The notes under the pieces are model-generated. The model did not search any database. It saw nothing but the letters and a program-made list of their open reading frames with translations, and was not told where the DNA came from. Shown here piece by piece: positions 54,057 to 62,618 of a DNA stretch of 64,000 nucleotides. The position numbers were made by a program, and so were the translations under genes. The stretch's first letter is position 1, and every line of letters begins with the position of its first letter. The stretch comes from Streptomyces bauhiniae (GTDB lineage: Bacteria; Actinomycetota; Actinomycetes; Streptomycetales; Streptomycetaceae), in assembly GCF_004784475.1 (NCBI RefSeq), contig NZ_SRRT01000001.1:186001-250000 (forward strand), written 5' to 3'.

Positions 54057-56537
54057 GTGAACGATCGCGGGCGACCGGAACGGCAGGGGGTGGCAGACGT
54101 GGACGACTACGCGGGGCGCGTGCTCGCCGACCGCTACCGCCTGCCGCTGCCGCCCTCCGACGAGTACGAACTCACCGAGACGTACGCCTTCGACACCTAC
54201 AGCGGGCAGGAGGTGCTGGTCCGTCAGGTGCCGTTGCCGGAGGTCGTCGAGGCCGAGGTGATCGACGCCGAGGGACTGCCCGAGGGGTTCACGGCGCGTG
54301 AGCGCGGCCGTCGCGCCCCGGCGGGCCGCAGCGCCACCCGTACGCCCAGGGACCCCGCCGTGCGGCGCGCCGTGGAGGCCGCGCAGGCGGCGGCCCGGAT
54401 ACCGGACCACCCGCGGCTGGACCAGGTCTTCGACGTGTTCGCCGAGGGCGGTTCGCTGTGGATCGTCAGCGAGGCGGTGTCGGCGCGCCCGCTGTCCGCG
54501 CTCCTCGCCGAGCAGCCGCTGTCGCCGTACCGGGCGGCCGAGGTCGCGGCCGACGTGGTGATGGCGCTGCGCGTGCTGCACGCCCACGGCTGGACCCACC
54601 GCAACATCACCGCCCGCACGGTCCTGGTCTGCGACGACGGCCGGGTCATGCTGACCGGCCTCGCGGTCGGCGCGGCGGAGGAAGCCCTCTGCGGGTACGA
54701 CCCCGTTCCGGCCCAGGACGGCCCGGAGGACCACCCGGTGCCGGACCAGCGGCAGCCCGGCGGGAGTGTCGTACCGCGTACGGCTGCCACGGCGGCCGTC
54801 GCCGACACGGACCCCGAGGCCGCACGGCGTGCCGCGATCCAGGCGCGCGTGGCGGGCGGACTGCCCGCACCCGCCGCCGACTCCGGAGCCCCCGCGCCGG
54901 CTCTGCCGCGTCCCATGGAGAGCGGGGACGACATCCGGGCCGCGCGCGCCGGGGCCATCGCCGCGTACCGCGCGGGGGCGCGCGCTGCCGCCCGCGTACA
55001 GGAGTCGCAGCGGGGCGGCCGTACCGCCCTGCCGGGTGCGTGGACGCCCGCCGAGGGGGAGATCGCGGAGGAGGGCGGCAACCCGCCCGGTTACGTGGCC
55101 GACCCGTACGGGGTGGCCGGACGCCCCTGGCACGGCGCGGCGCCCCGCCAGGCCCAGCCGGAGGCGGCGCCGCCGTACCCGTTGAACCCCGCCCAGCCGG
55201 GCGTGCCCGCGCCGCCCCGGCCCGCGCTGCCCGCGCAGAACGGCGGCGGGCCCGGCGTGTCCGGGTGGGACGAGCCGGAGACGGCCGGGGCGCGGCGCGG
55301 GCCCGGTACCGCCATCGCGGCCGAGCGGTCGCGGCACATGCGGATGACCGTGGTCGGCCCGGTGACCGAGCGGTGGGCGCCGGAGCAGGCCGGGCCGGTG
55401 CACGAGAACTGGCAACTGGCCGCGCCCGTCGGCCCCGCGACCGACCTGTGGGCGCTCGGCGCGCTGCTCTTCCGTGCCGTCCAGGGCCACGCGCCCTACC
55501 CGGAGGAGTCCACCGCCGAGCTGGTGCAACTGGTGTGCGCGGAGCCGCCCGCCTATGCCGAGGAGTGCGGGCCGCTGCGCCCGGTCGTGGAGTCGCTGCT
55601 GCGTCAGGACCCCACCGAGCGGCTGGACTTCGAGGAGCTGAGCGGCTGGCTGCGCTCGCTGGTGCGCTCCGCGCCCGAGCCGGACGCCGGTGCCCATGTG
55701 GTGCCGGTGCCGCCCGCCGACCCGACCCGGCTGCCGATAGTGCGCCGGCGCGGTGAGCTGGCCCGCTGGCGGCGCCGCAACAAGGCGCCGGTGCCGCATC
55801 CGCACGCCCGGCACAAGCGGGCCCGGCAGGAGGCGCAGGGTTCCCCGCGCAGCCTCGGCCGCACCCTGCTGCTGCTCGTCCTCCTGCTGCTGGCCGGGGC
55901 CGTGGCGTACGCGGTGATGTTCATGCCCAAGCAGGGCGAGGACGGCGACCGCGCCGGAGCGGCGGGCCAGGCCAGCCCCGCGCCCTCCCACGAGCGGCAG
56001 CCGTCCCAGGAGCCAAGCACCCCGGACGACGGGCCCACCGCGTCCTCGCCCGCCACCGAGACCCAGACCGGCGGAGGCGCGGCGGCGGACGGGTTCACCC
56101 TGCGCACCGACCCGGCCGGTTTCAAGGTCGCCGTCGCCAAGGGCTGGTCGCACGCGCCGCGCAACGGCAGCGGCCAAGTGGTGTACTCGCACGGCAACTT
56201 CGAGCTGGTCGTCGTCCCCGGCCGGGACAGTACGTCCACCTACGGCAGCGATCCGATGGTGTACCAGCGGGACAAGGAACGGGAGTTGCAGCCGTACCGC
56301 GACTCCAGTTGGGCCACCGCGTCCGGGCTGCGCACCATCGAGGTGGGCGGACGGACCATGGCCGAGGGGCAGTTCACCTGGACCGACGCCCAGGGGCGCG
56401 ACCTGTTCGTGCGGAACATGGCGATGCTGCTGAACGGGCGGTACCACATCGTGCAGGTGCGCGGCCCGGAGGCGGAGCGGGACGAGGTCACCCGGCTGTA
56501 CGACCAGGCGACGGCCACCTACCGCTACACCGGCTGA
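54057..56537 (+). CDS. Membrane pseudokinase with long activation-loop insertion
   Basis: 826 residues from GTG 54057 (GTG 54090 also possible). The kinase fold is recognisable but inactive-looking: no G-loop, VAVK is VLVR (R56), HRD is HRN (N183), DFG is TGL (200-202). About 245 low-complexity Pro/Ala/Gly/Arg-rich residues (about 210-455) are inserted where the activation loop should be, after which the C-lobe resumes (ATDLWALGALLFRAVQG). One membrane helix (about 602-623) and an external domain (GFKVAVAKGW, GQFTWTDAQG) match the neighbours. Probably a scaffold or regulator of the other kinases. Confidence 0.9.
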   Translation: MNDRGRPERQGVADVDDYAGRVLADRYRLPLPPSDEYELTETYAFDTYSGQEVLVRQVPLPEVVEAEVIDAEGLPEGFTARERGRRAPAGRSATRTPRDPAVRRAVEAAQAAARIPDHPRLDQVFDVFAEGGSLWIVSEAVSARPLSALLAEQPLSPYRAAEVAADVVMALRVLHAHGWTHRNITARTVLVCDDGRVMLTGLAVGAAEEALCGYDPVPAQDGPEDHPVPDQRQPGGSVVPRTAATAAVADTDPEAARRAAIQARVAGGLPAPAADSGAPAPALPRPMESGDDIRAARAGAIAAYRAGARAAARVQESQRGGRTALPGAWTPAEGEIAEEGGNPPGYVADPYGVAGRPWHGAAPRQAQPEAAPPYPLNPAQPGVPAPPRPALPAQNGGGPGVSGWDEPETAGARRGPGTAIAAERSRHMRMTVVGPVTERWAPEQAGPVHENWQLAAPVGPATDLWALGALLFRAVQGHAPYPEESTAELVQLVCAEPPAYAEECGPLRPVVESLLRQDPTERLDFEELSGWLRSLVRSAPEPDAGAHVVPVPPADPTRLPIVRRRGELARWRRRNKAPVPHPHARHKRARQEAQGSPRSLGRTLLLLVLLLLAGAVAYAVMFMPKQGEDGDRAGAAGQASPAPSHERQPSQEPSTPDDGPTASSPATETQTGGGAAADGFTLRTDPAGFKVAVAKGWSHAPRNGSGQVVYSHGNFELVVVPGRDSTSTYGSDPMVYQRDKERELQPYRDSSWATASGLRTIEVGGRTMAEGQFTWTDAQGRDLFVRNMAMLLNGRYHIVQVRGPEAERDEVTRLYDQATATYRYTG

Positions 56538-56696
56538 GGCGACGCTCCGACAGCGCCCTTTGCGGAAGCGGGCGTTCGGTTGCGCGGACTGTGCGGAAGC
56601 GACAACAGTCACAGTGCGGATTCCGTGGCACCCCGCCGGTTCCCTGGGCGGGGGCCGGTCCATAGTCTGACCCTGACAAGAGCATTGCGGGGCAAC

Positions 56697-58253
56697 GTGA
56701 ATCAGATGCAGGGCCAGCTCGTGGCGGGCCGCTACCGGCTCACCGATTCCATCGGCAGCGGCGGCATGGGACGGGTGTGGCGCGCCCATGACGAGGTGCT
56801 GCACCGGAAGGTCGCCGTCAAGGAGCTGACCGCGGCGCTGTACGTCTCCGAGAGCGACCAGCACGTGCTGCTGGCCCGTACCCGCGCCGAGGCCCGCGCG
56901 GCCGCGCGCATCAACCACTCGGCCGTGGTCACCGTGCACGACGTGCTGGAGCACGACGGGCGTCCGTGGATCGTGATGGAGCTGGTCGAGGGCGAGTCGC
57001 TGGCCGACGCGGTCAAGGAGCGCGGGCGGATCGAGCCCCGCGAGGCCGCGCGGATCGGGCTGTGGGTGCTGCGGGCGCTGCGCGCGGCGCACACGGCAGG
57101 GGTGCTGCACCGCGATGTGAAGCCCGGCAACGTCCTGCTGGGCCGGGACAGCCGGGTGCTGCTCACCGACTTCGGCATCGCGCAGATAGAGGGCGACAGC
57201 ACCATCACTCGTACGGGTGAGGTCGTCGGCTCGGTCGACTACCTCGCGCCGGAGCGAATACGCGGCCACGACCCCGGTCCCGCCTCCGACCTGTGGGCGC
57301 TCGGGGCGACGCTGTACACCGCCGTCGAGGGCCGCTCGCCGTTCCGCCGCACCTCGGCGCTGGGCACCATGCAGGCCGTCGTGGAGGAGGACGCCGAGGA
57401 GCCCCGCAACGCCGGCCCCCTCGCCCCGGTCATCGCCGCCCTGCTGCACAAGGACCCCGCCCGCCGCCCGGACCTGGCCACGGCCGAGCGCATGCTGGAC
57501 GACGCGGCGGCGGGCCGCCCGACGCAGACCGCGCCGGTGTACACCGCGCCCCCGCAGCACACCGCTCCCGCGCCCCGCGACACGGCCGTCACCCCGGTGA
57601 CCCCGGCCCGGCGCGGCCACCGCACCCGCATGCTCGCCCTGGCCGCGGCGGCCGTCCTGGTCTTCGGCGCGAGCCTGACCGTCGGCTACCTCCAGTGGGG
57701 CGGCGGCCACCACACGACGGGCACGGACGACCCCAGCGAGAGCCCGTCCGCGTCGGCCACGAACAGCTCCAACGCCGTCCCCGACGACTGGCAGCGGTAC
57801 GACGACCCGGTCGGCTTCAGCCTCTCCCTGCCCAAGGGCTGGCAGCGGTCCGTCTCCATCGACAAGGACGGCCTCCGGCAGGTCGACTACTCACCCGACC
57901 GCGGCAAGCACCTCGTCCGGGTGGCCGTCGACACCGACCCGGACTTCCGCACCTCCTACGAGCACCTGACCGACCTGGACCAGCGGGTCTCGGCGCGGCT
58001 GCTTCAGTACCAGCGGCTGGTCCTCAAGGAGGAGGTCTTCCGCGACGAGCCGGGCGCCCGCTGGGAGTACACCTGGAACGCCCTGGCCAAGGACGGCCCC
58101 CACTACTTCCCGGGCCCGTACCACGCCATCGACGTCGGCTACATGAACCCCGACAACACCGAGTACGCCCTCTACTCGTCCTCCCCGGCCGACGACTGGC
58201 CCACCACCAAGAAGCAGTTCACCTGGATTCTGCGGAGCTTCCAAGAGGGCTGA
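56697..58253 (+). CDS. Membrane Ser/Thr protein kinase 3
   Basis: 518 residues from GTG 56697 (MNQMQGQLVAGRYRL), preceded by GCGGGG; ATG 56706 is an alternative. Active-looking kinase: GSGGMG, K42, D140 in HRDVKPGN, D158 in DFG, LAPER. Proline-rich juxtamembrane segment, one membrane helix (about 312-332) and an external domain (GFSLSLPKGW, RWEYTWNALAKDG). TAGTCT near 56663 is a possible -10. The 160-nt gap after the pseudokinase gene suggests its own promoter. Confidence 0.93.
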   Translation: MNQMQGQLVAGRYRLTDSIGSGGMGRVWRAHDEVLHRKVAVKELTAALYVSESDQHVLLARTRAEARAAARINHSAVVTVHDVLEHDGRPWIVMELVEGESLADAVKERGRIEPREAARIGLWVLRALRAAHTAGVLHRDVKPGNVLLGRDSRVLLTDFGIAQIEGDSTITRTGEVVGSVDYLAPERIRGHDPGPASDLWALGATLYTAVEGRSPFRRTSALGTMQAVVEEDAEEPRNAGPLAPVIAALLHKDPARRPDLATAERMLDDAAAGRPTQTAPVYTAPPQHTAPAPRDTAVTPVTPARRGHRTRMLALAAAAVLVFGASLTVGYLQWGGGHHTTGTDDPSESPSASATNSSNAVPDDWQRYDDPVGFSLSLPKGWQRSVSIDKDGLRQVDYSPDRGKHLVRVAVDTDPDFRTSYEHLTDLDQRVSARLLQYQRLVLKEEVFRDEPGARWEYTWNALAKDGPHYFPGPYHAIDVGYMNPDNTEYALYSSSPADDWPTTKKQFTWILRSFQEG

Positions 58254-58327
58254 ACCGGCCGCCACTGTCGTACCTTGGCCGGTCAGCGCCCCGGAGGGGG
58301 TGGGTCCGGTGCGGCATGATGGGCGGT

Positions 58328-59893
58328 ATGGGGACCGAGGGGCACGACCTCCGTGTGGTCGCGGGCCGTTACCGCCTTGAGGCGCGCATCGGTCGCGGCG
58401 GGATGGGTGTCGTCTGGCGGGCCGACGATCTGGTGCTGGGCCGTCAGGTGGCCGTCAAGGAACTCACCCTGGACGACTCGCTGTCCGAGGAGGACGCGCG
58501 CCGGCGCCGGGAGCACTCCTTCCGGGAGGCGCGGGCGGTCGCGCAGTTGCGGCACCCGCACATCATCGTGGTGCACGACGTGGTCGAGCAGGATGAACGC
58601 CCGTACCTCGTCATGGAGTTGATCGACGGCTGCTCGCTCGCCGAGCGCATCGCCGCAGGCGGCCCGCTGGACGCCGCCGAGGCCGCCCGGATCGGCGCCG
58701 ACCTGCTGAGCGCGCTGGCCACCGCGCATGCGGCCGGGGTGCTGCACCGGGACATCAAGCCCGCCAACGTACTGCTGGAGTCCGGCACCGACCGGGTCGT
58801 GCTCACCGACTTCGGCATCGCGCGGGTCGCGGGCGCGACGACGCTCACCGAGACCGGTTCCTTCGTCGGCTCGCCCGAATACACCGCGCCGGAGCGGATG
58901 TCGGGGCTGCGCGGCGGCCCCGCGTCCGACCTGTGGTCGCTGGGCGCGCTGCTGTGCGCCGCGCTCAGCGGCGAGTCGCCCTTCCGGCGCGACTCGCTCG
59001 GCGGCATCCTGCACGCCGTCGTCACCGACGAGATCCGGCCGCCCGCCGAGGCCGGCCCGCTGCTCCCCGTCGTCCGGGGCCTGCTGGAGCGCGACCCCGA
59101 ACTCCGGCTCGGCGCGGCGGACGCCGAGCGCATGCTGCGTACGTACCTGGAGACCGGCAGCATGCCGCCCGCGTCCGGTGTCCCCGCCGCCGCGCGCACG
59201 CTCCGGCTGCTCGGCGCGGTACGCGGCACCAAGTCCGACACGCCGCCACCGCTTGAGGCCCCGCAGAGCCCCGCCCGGCCGGCGTCCCCGAGGCGGGCGA
59301 GGCTGATCGCCGCCCTGCTGGTCGCCGCCGTCGCCGGAGCCGCGGTGTCGGCGGCGGTGCTGATGCTGCACGAGAACCGGGGCGGCACCGACGACGCGCC
59401 CGGCGGACCCTCCGCCTCCCGCACCCCAGGCCCCACCGGCACCCGGGCGCCCTCCGGCTACCGCACCGCCCGCGACCCCGCGGGCTTCGCCCTGGCCGTG
59501 CCGGACGGCTTCACCCGCGAACGGCAGGGCGAGCGCGTCTTCTACCTCTCCGCCGGGGGCGTCTTCCGCCTCGGCATCAAGATCTCCCCGCCGGAACCGG
59601 GCGGCCCCGCCGCTGTCCTGGAACGCCTCGCGGCCGAGGGCGCCGACAGCAACCCCGGCTACCGCGACGGCCGCGTCACCGAGACCAGCCACGAGAAACA
59701 CCCCGCCGCCCTCTGGGAGTTCACCTGGAACGGCTACACCCCCGCCGAGGGCCCCCGGCACACCTACGACCTGTGCTGGGAGGAGGGCGGCCGGATGTAC
59801 GACGTGTGGGTCTCGGGCCCGGTCGGCAAGGTGCGCGAGGCCCGCGAGCACTTCGACGTGGCCGTGGACACCTTCACCGTCACGGCCCCCTGA
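58328..59893 (+). CDS. Membrane Ser/Thr protein kinase 4
   Basis: 521 residues from ATG 58328; ATGs at 58316 and 58319 are in frame and a GGAGGGGG lies at 58293, so the exact start is uncertain. Kinase: GRGGMG, K44, D142 in HRDIKPAN, D161 in DFG, TAPER. Membrane helix about 326-347; external domain GFALAVPDGF and LWEFTWNGYTPAEG. It lies 74 nt after kinase 3 with no strong terminator between, so co-transcription is possible. Confidence 0.92.
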   Translation: MGTEGHDLRVVAGRYRLEARIGRGGMGVVWRADDLVLGRQVAVKELTLDDSLSEEDARRRREHSFREARAVAQLRHPHIIVVHDVVEQDERPYLVMELIDGCSLAERIAAGGPLDAAEAARIGADLLSALATAHAAGVLHRDIKPANVLLESGTDRVVLTDFGIARVAGATTLTETGSFVGSPEYTAPERMSGLRGGPASDLWSLGALLCAALSGESPFRRDSLGGILHAVVTDEIRPPAEAGPLLPVVRGLLERDPELRLGAADAERMLRTYLETGSMPPASGVPAAARTLRLLGAVRGTKSDTPPPLEAPQSPARPASPRRARLIAALLVAAVAGAAVSAAVLMLHENRGGTDDAPGGPSASRTPGPTGTRAPSGYRTARDPAGFALAVPDGFTRERQGERVFYLSAGGVFRLGIKISPPEPGGPAAVLERLAAEGADSNPGYRDGRVTETSHEKHPAALWEFTWNGYTPAEGPRHTYDLCWEEGGRMYDVWVSGPVGKVREAREHFDVAVDTFTVTAP

Positions 59894-59976
59894 AAGCACC
59901 TCCGCTTGGTCACGGCTCTGTGACCGGTTCTCGTACCCCCTGGCTGGGGGCCCGGACCGCTTGGTAGGCATGAACC

Positions 59977-61566
59977 ATGAGCAGCGACGGGGGAGTCGGC
60001 CGCGCGGCCGACGACACGACGAGTTTTGTACTGCGCCCACCGGACAAGGAGCCGGGGCAGCCGGCCGTACCGGCGCAACCGCCCCAACCGGCCGGGGAAC
60101 CCGGTGCCGGGCGGCTGATCGCGGGCCGGTACCGGCTGCTGGGCAAGCTCGGGCACGGTGGGATGGGCACCGTGTGGCGGGCCAGGGACGAGACGGTGGA
60201 GCGCGAGGTCGCCGTCAAGGAACCCCGCGTGCCCGAGCACCTCTCCGAGCGCGAACGCGCCAACGTCTTCGAGCGGATGCGCCGCGAGGCCCGCGCCGCC
60301 GCCCGTCTCGACCACCCGTCCGTGGTGGACATGCACGATGTCGCCGTGGTCGACGGCCGCCCCTGGATCGTCATGGAGCTGGTGCACGGCCGCTCCCTCG
60401 GCAGCGCCCTCCAAGAGGGCACGCTGGATGCGCGCGAGGCGGCCCGGATCGGCCTGGACGTACTCGGCGCGCTGGAGACCGCGCACGCGGCGGGCGTCCT
60501 GCACCGGGACGTGAAGCCGGACAACGTCCTGCTGGGCCGGCACGGCCGGGTCGTCCTCACCGACTTCGGGATCGCCCAGATCGAGGGCGAGACCCAGCTC
60601 ACCGACACCGGCGGCTTCGTCGGCTCGCCCGAGTACACCGCGCCGGAACGGGTGCTGGGCCGGCGGCCGGGACCGGCGAGCGACCTGTGGTCCCTCGGCG
60701 TGGTCCTGTACACGGCGACCGAGGGCGTGTCGCCGTTCCGGCGCAGCAACACCCCGGCCACCCTCCAGTCCGTACTGCACGCGACCCCGGCGCCGCCCGC
60801 CGCGCGGGGCCCGCTGGCCGAGGTCATCGACGGCCTGCTCCGCAAGGACCCCGCCGCCCGGCCGACGGCACCGCAGGTACGCGCCCTGCTGGAGGCCGCC
60901 GTACGGCCCCCGGCGCCGCCGCCGCGCACGGTGGCCGCACCCGGGTGGCGGCCGGGCAGGAAGACCTGGCTCGGGGCCGGGGCGGCCGTGGTGGTGGCCG
61001 CGATCGCGGGCTGGCTGGTGCTGGCCGACCCGTTCGCGGGCCCGCTGCCGGACGGCTGGACCGACCGGAAGGCGCCCGCGCTGGGCGCCACCCTCGCCGT
61101 ACCGGAGAGCTACCGGGTGAAGCTCCCCGAGAAGGACGACACCGACAAGAACTGGGTGTCGTACTCCGACTTCAGCGGTGCCGTCTCCGTCGTGCTGAGC
61201 CTGGACCGCAAGGGCGACGACTCCCTGAACGACATCCAGAGCAACGCGGCCGCCCAGATGTACGCCGACGACGAGAAGTTCAAGAAGGACGGCGCCTACC
61301 AGCTCGACATGCCGGGCGGTGCGAAGACGAAGCCGGACGGCTCGGCCACGTACCAGGGGCGGAAGGCGGCACGGAACACCGTCTCGTACACGACCGACGA
61401 CACGCAGAACCCGCTCCCGCGCGAACTCCAGCTCTTCTACTACCGGACCGCGTCGGGCGACATGTACAAGCTCGTCGTCGGCTATCCGGGCAAGGGCGAC
61501 TTCACCGCGCGGGGCCGTGAGGTGGCCCGGCAGGCGATCGCCGGGGTGCGCTTCGACAAGCCCTGA
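59977..61566 (+). CDS. Membrane Ser/Thr protein kinase 5
   Basis: 529 residues from ATG 59977. A Pro/Gln-rich N-terminal extension of about 47 residues precedes the kinase: GHGGMG, K81, D178 in HRDVKPDN, D196 in DFG, TAPER. Membrane helix about 330-350. The external domain (GATLAVPESYRVK) is the most divergent of the set and lacks the WEFTW motif. TAGGCA 6 nt before the ATG suggests a leaderless transcript. Confidence 0.93.
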   Translation: MSSDGGVGRAADDTTSFVLRPPDKEPGQPAVPAQPPQPAGEPGAGRLIAGRYRLLGKLGHGGMGTVWRARDETVEREVAVKEPRVPEHLSERERANVFERMRREARAAARLDHPSVVDMHDVAVVDGRPWIVMELVHGRSLGSALQEGTLDAREAARIGLDVLGALETAHAAGVLHRDVKPDNVLLGRHGRVVLTDFGIAQIEGETQLTDTGGFVGSPEYTAPERVLGRRPGPASDLWSLGVVLYTATEGVSPFRRSNTPATLQSVLHATPAPPAARGPLAEVIDGLLRKDPAARPTAPQVRALLEAAVRPPAPPPRTVAAPGWRPGRKTWLGAGAAVVVAAIAGWLVLADPFAGPLPDGWTDRKAPALGATLAVPESYRVKLPEKDDTDKNWVSYSDFSGAVSVVLSLDRKGDDSLNDIQSNAAAQMYADDEKFKKDGAYQLDMPGGAKTKPDGSATYQGRKAARNTVSYTTDDTQNPLPRELQLFYYRTASGDMYKLVVGYPGKGDFTARGREVARQAIAGVRFDKP

Positions 61567-61632
61567 AACCGGCCGAGTTGACGGCGTGCGCCCGCGTCGA
61601 CAAGCGCCGGGTGCGCGCGGTACTGATGGGGC

Positions 61633-62493
61633 ATGAGTGACGACGGCGCACCCCCGCTCGACGATCCCTTGCTCGGCGGGCGCTACCGGCTCCTCGAACG
61701 GGTCGGGGCCGGGCCGACCGGCACCGTCTGGCGCGCCCGCGACGAGCGGGACGGGGACCTGGTCGCCGTCAAAGAGCCGCGGTTGCCGGGCAGTTCGGCG
61801 GGCGAGGAGGCCGGGCGGACCGCGCACCGGCTGCGGCGCGAGGCCGGCGCCGCCGCCCGCGTACGCCATCCGTCCGCCGTACGGGTCCTGGACGTGGCCG
61901 ATGAGGACGGGCTGCCCTGGATCGTCATGGAGTGGGTCGAGGGCGAGTCGCTGCGCGAGACCGTGGGGCGCGGTCCGCTGCCGCCCGCCGAGGCGGCCAG
62001 GATCGGGCTCTCCGTGCTGGGCGCGCTGCGCGCCGCGCACGCCGTCGGCATCGTGCACCGGGACATCAAGCCCGCCAACGTGCTGATCGAGTCCGGCACC
62101 GGGCGCGTGGTCGTCACCGACTTCGGGATCGGCGACGGGCACACCGAGCACGCCCCCGAGGGGTTCGTCGCGCCGGAGCGGTCGTCCGGGCGGGGCGGGC
62201 CCGCCTCCGACCTGTGGTCCCTCGGCGCGCTGCTCGCCGCCATGACGGCCGGCGCCCCCGGCCCGCTCGCCCCACTGCTGGACCGCCTGCGCACCCCGGC
62301 CCCCGAGGCCCGGCCGGACGCGGCGGAGGTGGCGGCGGAGTTGGCGAGATGTGCCGGGGTGGCAGCCGAGGAGGCGGAACCCGCACCCGCGAGGGAGCCC
62401 ACCCGGACCGTCGTGACCCCCGCCCCGGTCGTCCGCCGGACCCCGCTCGCGGCCCTCGGACTGCTGCTGTCGAAAAAACCCGGCGCCGAGTGA
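61633..62493 (+). CDS. Compact Ser/Thr protein kinase 6 with short activation segment
   Basis: 286 residues from ATG 61633. Catalytic residues are kept (K47 in VAVK, D144 in HRDIKPAN, D163 in DFG), but the G-loop is GAGPTG and only 14 residues separate DFG from APE, against 23 in kinase 5. The C-lobe is shortened, and a Pro/Ala/Arg tail ends in a short hydrophobic stretch (PLAALGLLLS), with no real membrane helix or sensor domain. It is probably cytosolic and could be activated by, or serve, its neighbours. It follows kinase 5 by 66 nt. Confidence 0.9.
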   Translation: MSDDGAPPLDDPLLGGRYRLLERVGAGPTGTVWRARDERDGDLVAVKEPRLPGSSAGEEAGRTAHRLRREAGAAARVRHPSAVRVLDVADEDGLPWIVMEWVEGESLRETVGRGPLPPAEAARIGLSVLGALRAAHAVGIVHRDIKPANVLIESGTGRVVVTDFGIGDGHTEHAPEGFVAPERSSGRGGPASDLWSLGALLAAMTAGAPGPLAPLLDRLRTPAPEARPDAAEVAAELARCAGVAAEEAEPAPAREPTRTVVTPAPVVRRTPLAALGLLLSKKPGAE

Positions 62494-62525
62494 CCGGGCC
62501 GACAACGCGCTGATCAGCACGTTTA

Positions 62526-62545
62526 CCGCCAGTGATCACTGGCGG
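62526..62545. promoter_or_regulatory. Perfect 20-bp palindrome before the aldehyde dehydrogenase gene
   Basis: CCGCCAGTGATCACTGGCGG is fully self-complementary with no spacer. GCTGATCAGC (62509-62518) is a smaller palindrome, also centred on TGATCA, 27 bp upstream (centre to centre 22 bp). The pair resembles an operator for a dimeric regulator more than a terminator, which would need a loop. It lies 73 nt before the next start. Confidence 0.6.
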
Positions 62546-62618
62546 AATGTGTGCGGCCGGTGAAACCCCGTTACCGACGGGTACCCAAAGGGGAAGCCAC
62601 CGGCATACCCTGCCGCTC

